Source of the DNA: Candidatus Lokiarchaeota archaeon
Lineage (GTDB): Archaea > Asgardarchaeota > Thorarchaeia > Thorarchaeales > Thorarchaeaceae
DNA length: 36,190 nt
Assembly (NCBI GenBank): GCA_014730275.1
Contig: WJIL01000006.1
Span: forward strand, 1-36,190
Direction: 5' to 3'
Both the position numbers and the translations under genes were made by a program. The notes under the pieces are model-generated. The model was not told the origin of the DNA, made no database searches, and saw only the letters and a list, made by a program, of their open reading frames with translations. Below, in pieces: positions 15,874 through 24,436 of this stretch (positions are counted from its first letter, which is position 1; each line of letters starts with the position of its first letter).

Positions 15874-17235
15874 GTGACGAAAATGAATGAAAAGACACTC
15901 TTAGACCTATGTACGGATGCGTTAGACGTAGCTGAGAAGAAAGGTGTTGATGCAGCCGAAATCCAAGCTCATCATGAGTCTGAATTGGAATCTGAGGCAG
16001 AAATGGGACAAGTAAGTAGTGTTAATCAAAAAACTGGCAGCGAAATCGCAGTCAGGCTCTATATAGGGCAAAGAATGGGGTCTGCTTTTACGAGTATTGC
16101 AACTTCAGATTCTGTGGAAAAGGCGGTAGATCTTGCAATCGCAGCCGCGAAGGCATCCACTGTGGACGAGAAGTGGGAAGACCTGCCCACTCCCGCAGAC
16201 TACCCGTCAGTAGAGGAATTATGGAACTCCGAAGTTGCAAATCTGGAGTCGTCAACAATTGTAGAAAGAACCAATGAACTCATAGCCAGAAGCAGTTCAG
16301 AAGAAGGGCTCATTCCTGCATCTGCGGGTGGAGGAATCTCTCTCTATCAATCAGCTTATGCCAACACAAATGGCATTGAGCATTCGGAACGAGGTTCTCT
16401 TGCTTATGCATTTCTAGCCGCAGTTGCAAGAACTGAATCTGGAATGACACCGATGACATTCTGCTTTGATATGAAGCGGTCACCAGATTTGGACTTGGAC
16501 TATGTAATTGATGAGGTTACATCTACGATTCGAGTGATGAAGGAAACCGCAAAGGGAAGGGCAGGAAAGCATGATGTTGTAATGCACCCATCTGCATACG
16601 GACAATTGCTTCAATACACGCTTGTACCCTCAATCCGCGGTGATAACGTAACGAGAGGCAAATCGAAGATTGGCGACAAATTGGGAGAGAGTATAGCAGC
16701 AGAAACTCTGAATGTGTATGATGACGGGACGAACCCACGTGGAATTCAAGCATCAATTGCTGATGATGAGGGGGTTCCACGTCAGAAAACACCAATTCTT
16801 GAAGATGGAATCCTTCAATCATTCATTTGGGACAACTACTGGGCAAACAGAAGAGGGGTTGAAAGCACAGGAAACGCTAGTCGTAATAGGCGACAAGGGC
16901 TCGTCGAAGTAGCCCCATCGAACGTAGTAGTGGAATCAGGCTCCGTCTCCGATGAAGAGCTTATCAGTGGAATCGATTACGGATATCTCATCAAGGGATT
17001 ACAAGGTGCACATAGCTCAAATCCAGAATCAGGTGATTTCAGCGTAGTTGGTAACCCGGCGATTCTCATTGAAAATGGAGAACCAGTAGGAGCCGTACAC
17101 GGGCTTGCATTATCAGGGAATGTTTACGACCTGCTGAAGAGCATAAACAAGATTGCAAGCGAAGAAATAGTACTTCAGCAATTAATCGGTCCGCTGATTC
17201 TATTCAGTGATGTGAGTGTAGTAACGAAGGGCTAG
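15874..17235 (+). CDS. tldE: TldE/PmbA-family protease partner subunit
   Basis: A 453-residue TldE (PmbA), the non-metal-binding partner of TldD. It shares the two-domain layout of TldD but has no HExxxH motif, as usual for TldE. Family stretches include AEIQAHHESELESEAEMGQ near the N-terminus, a central GKHDVVMHPSAYGQLLQ where TldD carries its metal site, and GLVEVAPSNVVVESG followed by ISGIDYGYLIKGLQGAHSS. The start is GTG at 15874, 3 bases after the tldD stop, with GGAG at 15864-15867 overlapping the end of tldD; an ATG 9 bases further on is too far from that site. Clear operon with tldD. Confidence 0.94.
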   Translation: MTKMNEKTLLDLCTDALDVAEKKGVDAAEIQAHHESELESEAEMGQVSSVNQKTGSEIAVRLYIGQRMGSAFTSIATSDSVEKAVDLAIAAAKASTVDEKWEDLPTPADYPSVEELWNSEVANLESSTIVERTNELIARSSSEEGLIPASAGGGISLYQSAYANTNGIEHSERGSLAYAFLAAVARTESGMTPMTFCFDMKRSPDLDLDYVIDEVTSTIRVMKETAKGRAGKHDVVMHPSAYGQLLQYTLVPSIRGDNVTRGKSKIGDKLGESIAAETLNVYDDGTNPRGIQASIADDEGVPRQKTPILEDGILQSFIWDNYWANRRGVESTGNASRNRRQGLVEVAPSNVVVESGSVSDEELISGIDYGYLIKGLQGAHSSNPESGDFSVVGNPAILIENGEPVGAVHGLALSGNVYDLLKSINKIASEEIVLQQLIGPLILFSDVSVVTKG

Positions 17236-17438
17236 CATGGGACTTGTTTCAATCCTATTGCAGGAGGGGGGGTTTCTTCATCAATATGGGGAAGTGGGTA
17301 AGTGAGCATCGATTCCCGATTCTAATCTATCGTGACAAGAGCGGGCAAAGTTTCCAGTCACTCCAGTAAGAAACAAAGGAGCAATGTTCCGAAGATTTAT
17401 TTGAGAATGAATGATTAATATTACAATTAAGGCTGTTC

Positions 17439-17867
17439 ATGGACCAAATCAAACAAAGAACAGTCTATAATGAACAACATCCAAAACAGAAAAGCAAAAG
17501 GTGTGATATCTTGAAAAGTGTGAGTGAAGGCGGAATCACGGTATATGTCCAAAGCAATGGCAGGTCAATGAGGGTAATAGAGTTGCCCCCTAACCAGGCG
17601 GAATCAGAGAGTTCCCTCAATACCTTGAAGAGCGGTGAAAGGAAATTGCCTGAAGACCAGATGATAATGCTCTTCGCTGCTACCAAAGCAGCTAGCGAGC
17701 TGGGCTGTCAATGCAAAGTTGTTGATGTTGGTCAATGGAGCTATCTGAAAAGCTTGAAGGGACCGAAGGTACCAATTCCAAGTGTGAGTGTTGGCCATCG
17801 AATACTGAAAGGAAGGCCAAAGACAAGCGAGATAGTAGACACTTACAAACAGGCGGCGAGTAGATAA
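17439..17867 (+). CDS. Orphan protein, C-terminal half possibly thioredoxin/glutaredoxin-like
   Basis: A 142-residue soluble protein. Residues 1-60 are charged with no recognised domain. Residues 70-135 read like part of a thioredoxin fold: a helix (MIMLFAATKAASELG), a CQC motif (C90, C92) leading into a strand (KVVDVG), then a proline-flanked turn VPIPSVSVGHRILKGRP, which resembles the cis-proline and following strand of glutaredoxins, and a last helix. A canonical CxxC at the start of the domain is missing, so redox activity is uncertain. The ATG at 17439 has no clear ribosome binding site; an AT-rich stretch (TTTATTTG, about 17396-17403) may be its TATA box. The 203-base gap before it holds only a 27-codon reading frame at 17286 that I do not accept. 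Confidence 0.55.
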   Translation: MDQIKQRTVYNEQHPKQKSKRCDILKSVSEGGITVYVQSNGRSMRVIELPPNQAESESSLNTLKSGERKLPEDQMIMLFAATKAASELGCQCKVVDVGQWSYLKSLKGPKVPIPSVSVGHRILKGRPKTSEIVDTYKQAASR

Positions 17868-17907
17868 TCGAAGCTCAAGATTCCACACGTTGCCATAGAT
17901 AGCCAGA

Positions 17908-18678
17908 TTACTTTTCGACTGTAACAATGAGATTTCGGTCACGTGTTCTGTCAAAGGGACTACCATCATAGGTGGAGTAGAGCTTCATATCATGAAATCC
18001 AGCCTCATTCATGATTTCATGAACAATATTGTGGTTCAATTGTAGTACTTGAGTTGTATTTAGATTCATCTGCCATTCTTCATCTTCTTTGTGAAAAACG
18101 CTTAGAACTAATGTTGAAAAGCTAGAATCCTCAATATGATCAAAGAAACGGAAGAAAACTAAATCATCACCACTGGCAGATTTAGTTCCCTTTGGGGTTA
18201 TGAAGCGAAATCCCGTTTGGTCCATACTCTCAAAGTTGAGTATTTGATACAGGAACATTCCTTCAGATACTAGTACATCATGAACGTCTGACACCACTTG
18301 TTGGAGGGTTGCAAGATTTGGAAGCAGTGCAAGAGAATTGCCCAGACATAAAACAAGATCGAAGTCATCTGAAATTGACTCCTTCATATCTCTCATATCT
18401 GCAACCATGAACTCCGCGTCGCTATGATGTCGATTCGCAATTTCTCTTGCCTTTTCTATCATGTTGGAACTGCTGTCAATCCCGAGTGCTTCAGCCCCTT
18501 GTCTTTCAAGTTCAATAATGTGTCGACCGGTTCCGCACGCAAGATCTAGTATTCGCTTGCCATCGATATTTCCGATTGTGTCGATTATGAAAGGAATCTC
18601 CCTACGGAGTCTTTCCTCCCAGTTAATACTATGATCATATGCAAGTGCAATGTCATCAAATTTCCCGCTAGACACCAT
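17908..18678 (-). CDS. Class I SAM-dependent methyltransferase
   Basis: A 256-residue class I methyltransferase. FDDIALAYDHSINWEERL at the N-terminus is a common lead-in, motif I is RILDLACGTGRH (about 42-53), the acidic ribose-binding residue follows in ALGIDSSSNMI, motif II/III are in FMVADMRDM and FDLVLCLGNSLALL, and a beta-rich C-terminal half may form the substrate lid. The substrate is unknown. I prefer the ATG at 18678, preceded by GGAGG four bases away; the next codon is GTG with a more usual 7-base spacing, and the frame is open to a TTG at 18705. It follows the histidine kinase gene on the same strand by under 50 bases and is probably co-transcribed. Confidence 0.85.
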   Translation of the reverse strand: MVSSGKFDDIALAYDHSINWEERLRREIPFIIDTIGNIDGKRILDLACGTGRHIIELERQGAEALGIDSSSNMIEKAREIANRHHSDAEFMVADMRDMKESISDDFDLVLCLGNSLALLPNLATLQQVVSDVHDVLVSEGMFLYQILNFESMDQTGFRFITPKGTKSASGDDLVFFRFFDHIEDSSFSTLVLSVFHKEDEEWQMNLNTTQVLQLNHNIVHEIMNEAGFHDMKLYSTYDGSPFDRTRDRNLIVTVEK

Positions 18679-18725
18679 AGAACCTCCATTTCCTTTCAAA
18701 TACAAAGATTCAGGGCGTGCTTTGC

Positions 18726-19976
18726 CTATTCACTTTTCGATATTGGGTTTTCGTTTGTATCTATTTTGGGCAACCAAACTTTGAATCGGGCACCTTTCTT
18801 ACGCTGTTCTTCAATACGATTCTCGACTGTTATCTGTCCATCATACTTGTCCAAAATCAGCTTGGCAAGATGTAAACCAAGTCCGCCATACCTACGAGAT
18901 AAATCAAAGAGAATCTCTTTTCGTTTATCCTCGATTCCCACTCCATTATCTGCAATGGATACTGAATAGCCCCCAAGTGATTCTTCCATTCGCACCCAGA
19001 CTTTTTTCTCACTACGTGGATTATGTTCTACTGCATTCTCCAGAAGAATATGAAAGAGCTCGGCGATATTTCTATCTGCATTTACAAAAGCCTTCGATAC
19101 ACAAATTTCCGATTCCATAGTAGCTTCAGGGAATTCAGTCCCAAAAGCATCCAAAGAACTACTTAGGATGTTGGTAACCTCGATTGGCTTCAATTCCCCA
19201 TGATCAACTGAATCTAGTTTCTTGGCATCCCGAATAAGGCTGCTACTTTCCTGTAAGGTATTAATCGCGCTTTCAAGTACAGCAAGAGTCTCTCGATCCG
19301 CAGTCTCTTTTTCAGCGAATTCGAGTGCCAAAAGAACAGCTTGAAGATCGTTCGTAATATCGTGTCCAAGAATATCAAGATACAGCATAGCTTGGTTTCT
19401 TTGAATTTGGAGACGCTCCTGTGATTGTGCCAAGCTACCAATGGCGTTCTCAAGATAGGATGACAGCTTCCATACAAGAATAGCCAGAATATGGAATGTT
19501 GCGATAGCAGGTATGTTGGGTAGGATGTGACCAGCTATCTGGGACATTATTGAGATGATAACAGAGCTTACTGAAGCAACCAAAACTGCAGTCCAAGGGC
19601 GAACAAGGAAAGCCGACATGGTAATTGGAACTGCGAAGATTAGCAGAGATCGCCCATGAGAGACATGATACGGAGTTTCGGTAAAGATAATTATCAGAAG
19701 AATAGCTAGTATCAAAAGACCAGTGATTGTTCTTGATTCTGTTTTGTGGAGTAATCGTTCCATAACCAACACGAAAACGAAAAGTGAAAAAGAAGACAGA
19801 AGCAAGAGTGTAACATCGTTCCAGCCGGAAACCCATCCGCTTGGAACAGAAATTACGGAAAGAATCATCACAACAGAAGAGCCAAGAGCTATTATCCGTA
19901 GCGTGTGTCTAGTCATACGGTCTTGGAGCTCTTCAATTCGTGAAGGGCGATTGAATAGGTGTTCTCTCTCCTTCAT
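18726..19976 (-). CDS. Membrane-bound sensor histidine kinase
   Basis: A 416-residue kinase. Residues 26-172 hold about five or six transmembrane segments with little extracellular sequence, so the sensing part is probably within the membrane. A short coiled coil follows (180-197). The phospho-acceptor is H205 in LGHDITNDLQ, an HDxxN-type H-box common in archaeal kinases. The ATPase domain has the N-box LLENAVEHN (312-319, N314), G1 DNGVGI (343-348) and G2 GGLGLHLAK (364-372). No receiver is fused and none is adjacent; the nearest receiver gene is about 8 kb away. ATG start at 19976. Likely co-transcribed with the downstream methyltransferase gene. Signal unknown. Confidence 0.92.
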   Translation of the reverse strand: MKEREHLFNRPSRIEELQDRMTRHTLRIIALGSSVVMILSVISVPSGWVSGWNDVTLLLLSSFSLFVFVLVMERLLHKTESRTITGLLILAILLIIIFTETPYHVSHGRSLLIFAVPITMSAFLVRPWTAVLVASVSSVIISIMSQIAGHILPNIPAIATFHILAILVWKLSSYLENAIGSLAQSQERLQIQRNQAMLYLDILGHDITNDLQAVLLALEFAEKETADRETLAVLESAINTLQESSSLIRDAKKLDSVDHGELKPIEVTNILSSSLDAFGTEFPEATMESEICVSKAFVNADRNIAELFHILLENAVEHNPRSEKKVWVRMEESLGGYSVSIADNGVGIEDKRKEILFDLSRRYGGLGLHLAKLILDKYDGQITVENRIEEQRKKGARFKVWLPKIDTNENPISKSE

Positions 19977-20134
19977 TTCGACACTTTGCTCATACTTGCT
20001 CGCTGCTATATGAAGAATCCCCAGATGTATTCGCGAGGTATTTTCAGGCCGAATCTACCTAAAGCGAACGAAATTGTCACCATGATAGATACAATTGCAA
20101 CCACTGGACACCACATCAATGGTATATGGCAATC

Positions 20135-20182
20135 TTAATATATTGATTTATCGCAATTATTCGATGTATTTAGATGTAAATA
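20135..20182 (+). promoter_or_regulatory. Candidate promoter and ArsR operator of the acr3-arsR operon
   Basis: TTAATATATTGA (about 20135-20146) is a good TATA candidate. TATTTA-GATG-TAAATA (20167-20182) is a perfect 6-bp dyad around the expected transcription start and directly before the GAGGGT ribosome binding site. A short direct repeat of GATGTA (20163-20168 and 20173-20178) overlaps it. AT-rich dyads of this kind suit a winged-helix ArsR dimer. Binding is inferred. Confidence 0.4.
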
Positions 20183-20196
20183 ATGAGGGTAGAAAG

Positions 20197-21270
20197 ATGG
20201 AATTAGAATTACCTGCAACCGAAAAGGAACTATCATTATTCGAGAAGTATTTGCCAATTTGGATTGCAATCTGTATGGTCGGCGGGATAGTCATGTCCCA
20301 AGCACTCCCGGGGATAAGTGCTGTTATTGATTCATGGCAAGTCGGAGGAGTTTCAATCCCGATAGGCATTTGTTTGTTCCTCATGATGTATCCAGCAATG
20401 CTCAACTTCCAAGTCTCAGAACTGAAGAAACTGGGAAGGAATCCGCAACCGATACTATTGACGCTCATTTCGAACTGGATTGTAGCGCCCTTGGTGGGAT
20501 ACGGACTGGCAACATTGTTGCTTCCGGGACAGGAGCAATTAATCGTTGCAGTTATTTTGTTAACATCTAGTCCCTGTACAGCAATGGTTCTGGTATGGGG
20601 ATATCTTGCAAATGGGAATCAAGAACAAAATGTAATCACAACCAGCATCAATACGTTTACACTCATTCTTCTTTATGCACCTCTAGTTGCCATTTTCACC
20701 GGACTCTCCAATATCCCAATAGACCGATGGCTGCTGCTGGTCTCTGCGTTTGTATTTATTGGGCTGCCTCTATTGCTTGGAGTTGTGAGCAGGAGAGTTC
20801 TAGTTGATTGGAAGGGGAAAGAATGGTTTGAAAGTACATACCGACCAGCTGTAGGAAACTTAGCCCTAGTTGCCCTCTTGACAACTCTCATAGTATTGTT
20901 TTCGCTCAACGGAAGCATAATGCTGGATCGCCCAGACCTTCTAGTCTTAGTATCTGTTCCACTTATAGCCGGTTTCGCTATCGTTGTAGGATACAACCTT
21001 TTGGTAACGAGGATCGTGGGCCTTGCATATCAGGAGGGGGTTATTAGTGTCATCATCGGATCTTCAAGCCATTTCGAAATAGCGATTGCGACCGCTGTTT
21101 CAATCTATGGCGTTGGTTCTATCGCTGCACTAGGAACTACGATGGGATTGTTCTGGGAAGTGCCCATTATGCTTGGGCTGGTGTATCTGGCCAAGCACTT
21201 GAAAAGCAAAGACTACTGGAAACAACCTTCAGAAACAACAAAAAGGGAAGCTGTCCAGTATACAGAATAG
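20197..21270 (+). CDS. acr3: ACR3-family arsenite efflux permease
   Basis: A 357-residue membrane protein with about ten hydrophobic segments, of the ACR3 family in the BART superfamily, which expels arsenite (sometimes antimonite) using the proton gradient. SSPCTAMVLVWGYLANG contains the essential cysteine of the family (C127 here) and GSSSHFEIAIATA contains the conserved glutamate (E294), where other family members have GASN-FE. I start it at the ATG at 20197, 8 bases after GAGG, just before the usual N-terminal region (LSLFEKYLPIWIAICM); the frame is open another 34 codons upstream through the promoter, which I reject. The arsR gene begins one base after its stop codon, confirming the arsenic link. 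Confidence 0.93.
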   Translation: MELELPATEKELSLFEKYLPIWIAICMVGGIVMSQALPGISAVIDSWQVGGVSIPIGICLFLMMYPAMLNFQVSELKKLGRNPQPILLTLISNWIVAPLVGYGLATLLLPGQEQLIVAVILLTSSPCTAMVLVWGYLANGNQEQNVITTSINTFTLILLYAPLVAIFTGLSNIPIDRWLLLVSAFVFIGLPLLLGVVSRRVLVDWKGKEWFESTYRPAVGNLALVALLTTLIVLFSLNGSIMLDRPDLLVLVSVPLIAGFAIVVGYNLLVTRIVGLAYQEGVISVIIGSSSHFEIAIATAVSIYGVGSIAALGTTMGLFWEVPIMLGLVYLAKHLKSKDYWKQPSETTKREAVQYTE

Positions 21271-21271
21271 A

Positions 21272-21577
21272 GTGCTAACATTGGTATCCGATGACAAGCT
21301 CCTAGATTGGCGGGTGGAATTCCACAAAGCCTTGAGTAACCCAATTAGACTTCGAATTGTTGAGGATTTATTGGAAGGTGAAGAATGTCAGTGTGAAATA
21401 TTTCCTCGGATAGGACTATCTCAGTCAACGGTATCCTCTTATCTCTCTCAATTAGTTGATGCAGGAATACTCGAATCAAGACGTGATGGCAAGAGGAAGC
21501 TATATTCTATTTCGAATGAGGAAATCGCAGGTCTTTTACAAAAAATCAAAGAGACTGTGGAGTCCGTGCGGCAGTGA
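21272..21577 (+). CDS. arsR: ArsR-family arsenite-responsive repressor
   Basis: A 101-residue winged-helix regulator. FHKALSNPIRLRIVEDLLEGEECQCEIFPRIGLSQ includes a C-x-C pair (C39, C41) at the position of the arsenite-binding ELCVCDL motif of classical ArsR. SQSTVSSYLSQLVDAGILESRRDGKRKLYSI is the recognition helix and wing. It should repress the operon and release DNA on binding As(III) or Sb(III). It starts at GTG (21272), one base after the acr3 stop; a TTG three codons later is an alternative. Placing the regulator second means its own level follows operon output. Operator candidate: the dyad at 20167-20182. Confidence 0.9.
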   Translation: MLTLVSDDKLLDWRVEFHKALSNPIRLRIVEDLLEGEECQCEIFPRIGLSQSTVSSYLSQLVDAGILESRRDGKRKLYSISNEEIAGLLQKIKETVESVRQ

Positions 21578-21613
21578 AGTCAAGGATAGCCGAACTAATA
21601 TCCCGTACTCATT

Positions 21614-23455
21614 CTAGTCATCTTTTCTCAGCCAATAGACAGCAGTTGTAGTTACCACCAAGCCCGAAAGAACACCCACAACCAGAGCTAATTCCTCAAA
21701 TGTTAGACCCAAGAAAGACGGATCAAGAGAATCTCCAGATATCCGTTGAAGGATTCGGAAATAATGGTCATTGGCGTCGAACTCAATCATTTCGCTTGGT
21801 ACGTAGGTTGACACATTGAAGGGACCGGATGTAACCATTTCATTCTCTGAGGGTTTTGGATTCCAAGTATTCCAGCCGTTTAGACCAATCTCGACGAATA
21901 TATGCTTTGGAATTATTGGTTTGTAGCCGATAGAACCTAGATGCCAAATCGACTCAATATTGAACTGGAATCGGACCTTATAGGTGGTCATCTCTACAGC
22001 CTGAGTCATGTTCCAAAAATCTGGCCCGTATGGCCCCCCGGAGGTGTCGCGATAGTAATTGATTGAAAAGGCAATATCTTCAGCCGTGATGGGGCTACCA
22101 TCAGTCCAAGTGAGATTATTATAGAGTTCAAATGTTACCCGCGTGAAACCGTTAGGAACTGCAGGATTGTCGTCATGTGTTTCCATGTTGTATGACTTTG
22201 CCATCCATCCCATTTCTACACCGTTTGGACCCTGTTTCAGCAGGCTATCATACATCACACTGAGCATCGCTTCAACTGGATAATCATCCACCAAGGTCAT
22301 GAAATTGAAACTCGGAATTTCCATGTCATAAGTGGTGCGGAATGTGCCTCCAAACGGGCCGCCATTTGCTAGTTTGGGATGAGACCTGTAGTAGGTCCAC
22401 CAGCTTGGAACACCAGTATGTACATCATTCACAAAACCATCAAAACGATCAGTACGATATGCTGAAATCACTGATTTCTGATAAAGCACAATCTCTGGAC
22501 ATTGATACGTCCATATCTGCTGAAGACATTGTGCTGCTTCGTATACTGCATCATAATCTGGTGTGTGAAGGAGTTTATCAGCCCAGAAATCAAATGTTTC
22601 GTTTTGAAAGTTTGCCAGATTGTATCCACGATAATCCCTAAGTTCTGACCAGAAGTTGTATCCAAGCCAATCAACATACATAGTATTGAACTGTCTTGAG
22701 AGAATAGCCATATCATAATCGCCATGCCAGTATAGACGCTCTAAATAGTCATAATACCAGCCTTGAGTAATCAAGGCATCAATATGGAGAGCTTCAAAAG
22801 CCACTTCAAGTTGATTCTTCACGGGTTCGCTCTTGATGAAATGATCTGAGGACCAAACCACAACATCGAAGTTATCTCCATTGGGAGCTTCTCGGTACCC
22901 ATCGCCGTCAACATCGAGAAAACCAGTTTCATTCAGCAGTTTATTCCCATAATCGATATCAGCATCATAGTAGCTGAAATTCAGTTTTCCCTCAACAGAG
23001 TAGGGATTGGCAGCAGGCACACAGGAATCTAAGGTGTTGGCATATCCACCCCAGATATCCTCAGCTATAGCATTCTTATCTATTGCAAAAGCCAGAGCTC
23101 GTCTGAATCCTGTGTAGTTGAATGGATATTTCTCAGTATTGATGGACAAGCAGACGTAACCATTTTGTGGAGTTGTTGAAACATTGATATTTTCTGTTTC
23201 CTGTAGTTCCGCAACGAGATCAGGGGTTATTCCTTCTCCAATCAAATCAATCTCATCATCCGTAAGTGCTTCCACCTGTCTCGCTTCGCTCGGGATATGA
23301 CGTGCCACTAATTTGTCAATGGATGGACCATTGATTTTCGAATAGGGTTCTGGCTTTGTTGCGGCTACCATTACTGAAGAAACCGTAGGAAGCAGAAAAG
23401 AGAGAAGCAGACATAGAACAAAAACGATTCGTCCATCATACGATGCCCTGCACAA
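21614..23455 (-). CDS. Membrane-anchored family-5 solute-binding protein with the two halves of the fold in swapped order
   Basis: A 613-residue exported protein related to peptide-binding proteins of ABC transporters (SBP_bac_5, OppA/DppA-like). Residues 1-31 are a signal peptide and about 583-607 a C-terminal transmembrane helix, so it is tethered outside the cell. The order is unusual. Residues about 42-350 match the second half of the family: ALTDDEIDLIGEG, then YPFNYTGFRRALAFAIDKNAI (110-130). Residues about 362-567 match the first half: GGTFRTTYD, LTWTDGSPITAEDIAFSINYY (448-468), and the TSGPF...ANDHYF region (542-566). The end of the second block (NDHYFR) would run directly into the start of the first (GPSIDKLVARHIPSE). 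It starts at TTG (23455) with AGGAGGT about 8 bases upstream. No permease or ATPase gene adjoins it. Ligand unknown. Confidence 0.85.
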   Translation of the reverse strand: MCRASYDGRIVFVLCLLLSFLLPTVSSVMVAATKPEPYSKINGPSIDKLVARHIPSEARQVEALTDDEIDLIGEGITPDLVAELQETENINVSTTPQNGYVCLSINTEKYPFNYTGFRRALAFAIDKNAIAEDIWGGYANTLDSCVPAANPYSVEGKLNFSYYDADIDYGNKLLNETGFLDVDGDGYREAPNGDNFDVVVWSSDHFIKSEPVKNQLEVAFEALHIDALITQGWYYDYLERLYWHGDYDMAILSRQFNTMYVDWLGYNFWSELRDYRGYNLANFQNETFDFWADKLLHTPDYDAVYEAAQCLQQIWTYQCPEIVLYQKSVISAYRTDRFDGFVNDVHTGVPSWWTYYRSHPKLANGGPFGGTFRTTYDMEIPSFNFMTLVDDYPVEAMLSVMYDSLLKQGPNGVEMGWMAKSYNMETHDDNPAVPNGFTRVTFELYNNLTWTDGSPITAEDIAFSINYYRDTSGGPYGPDFWNMTQAVEMTTYKVRFQFNIESIWHLGSIGYKPIIPKHIFVEIGLNGWNTWNPKPSENEMVTSGPFNVSTYVPSEMIEFDANDHYFRILQRISGDSLDPSFLGLTFEELALVVGVLSGLVVTTTAVYWLRKDD

Positions 23456-23566
23456 ATTCGGAGACCTCCTGTTGAAACAATAAACTTCTATGAACGATTC
23501 AAGAAAAGAATTCTTGTGTATGTGTGAACAATTTGTTCACGATTCGAAGAAGGAATATTCCTATCG

Positions 23567-24394
23567 TCAGGCATCTTGCTTTCTATCATCAAAATATTCA
23601 ATCTTCGCCAATTTGGTTGTATCATCTCTAGCTCTAATCTGACTCTGGCTCATACTTCGAAGGTCGATGCTCAATTTGTCCGAGTTTCGCGTTAGCCACA
23701 GTTCATAAGCATCACGAGCAAGAATACTAGCCGCAGCCACAGCCATTGTCTCTTCAGCACCATGTTTCTGAACAAGCCTAATCTCACTCAAATCGAAAAC
23801 TTGACTCATCCGCTTTCTTGTTTTGACCCGAGCAAATTCATCTACAACAATCTGAATATCTGAATCAGCAAAATTCTGTTTCACTAGTTCGTAGATTTCA
23901 GAGACAGCCTTTGAATGTGCCCATGCTAGAATATCATTGAGGTTCTTGCTTTCCGCCCTGAAATCAGCAAACATGTTGTTGAATTTGTGAGGTGAGATGA
24001 CCAAAACGTGTTTGGATTCACAGTATCCAACGATATCCTGAGCTTTCTGAGCGATTCTGTGGCGGGGAAGATCTTTACTGTCCATGATTCCAAGCGCTCT
24101 GAGATGCTTGGATTGTTGAGGTGTGAGTGCGACCGCGGCAACAGTAAGAGGGCCCAACCACTCACCTTTTCCTGCCTCATCTGAACCAATGATAATCTCA
24201 TATCCCTCATCTTCGAATTGCATCTTCTGTATCGTTCTGTAAATCAATGCAGCACATTCAGAGGTATTAGACACAACTTTCCCGGTCCTATATCCAACAA
24301 TGATGCCGCCTGAATATGCTAGTCTAAACTCCTCATGCCTGCTCTTAGCATCCAGCTGTGAAACCGGTTCATCTTTCAGAATCAAATCACGCAT
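23567..24394 (-). CDS. rnhC: RNase HII/HIII-type ribonuclease H, HIII-like
   Basis: An endonuclease that cuts RNA in RNA-DNA hybrids. GSDEAGKGEWLGPLTVAAVAL carries D72 and E73; D185 (VVDEFA) and E214 (KHGAEETMAVAAASILAR) complete a DEDE set as in RNase HIII, where RNase HII has DEDD. The region before the catalytic domain (AYSGGIIVGYRTGKVVSN, about 26-43) resembles the small substrate-binding domain of RNase HIII, which RNase HII lacks. Coordinates use the first ATG, giving 275 residues, but that ATG has no ribosome binding site. The frame extends to a CTG at 24439 with AGGAGGT 8 bases upstream, and the added residues (ESSTVIVPPSKIIE) resemble the start of known RNase HIII proteins, so 290 residues is more likely. 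Family call strong; subtype fairly good. Confidence 0.88.
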   Translation of the reverse strand: MRDLILKDEPVSQLDAKSRHEEFRLAYSGGIIVGYRTGKVVSNTSECAALIYRTIQKMQFEDEGYEIIIGSDEAGKGEWLGPLTVAAVALTPQQSKHLRALGIMDSKDLPRHRIAQKAQDIVGYCESKHVLVISPHKFNNMFADFRAESKNLNDILAWAHSKAVSEIYELVKQNFADSDIQIVVDEFARVKTRKRMSQVFDLSEIRLVQKHGAEETMAVAAASILARDAYELWLTRNSDKLSIDLRSMSQSQIRARDDTTKLAKIEYFDDRKQDA

Positions 24395-24436
24395 CTCGAT
24401 AATCTTGCTAGGTGGAACTATTACAGTGGAAGATTC

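Noticed and set aside
17286-17369. 27-codon reading frame after tldE, behind a GGAGGGGGGG run
   Set aside because: The purine run is too far from the ATG and the peptide has no recognisable features.
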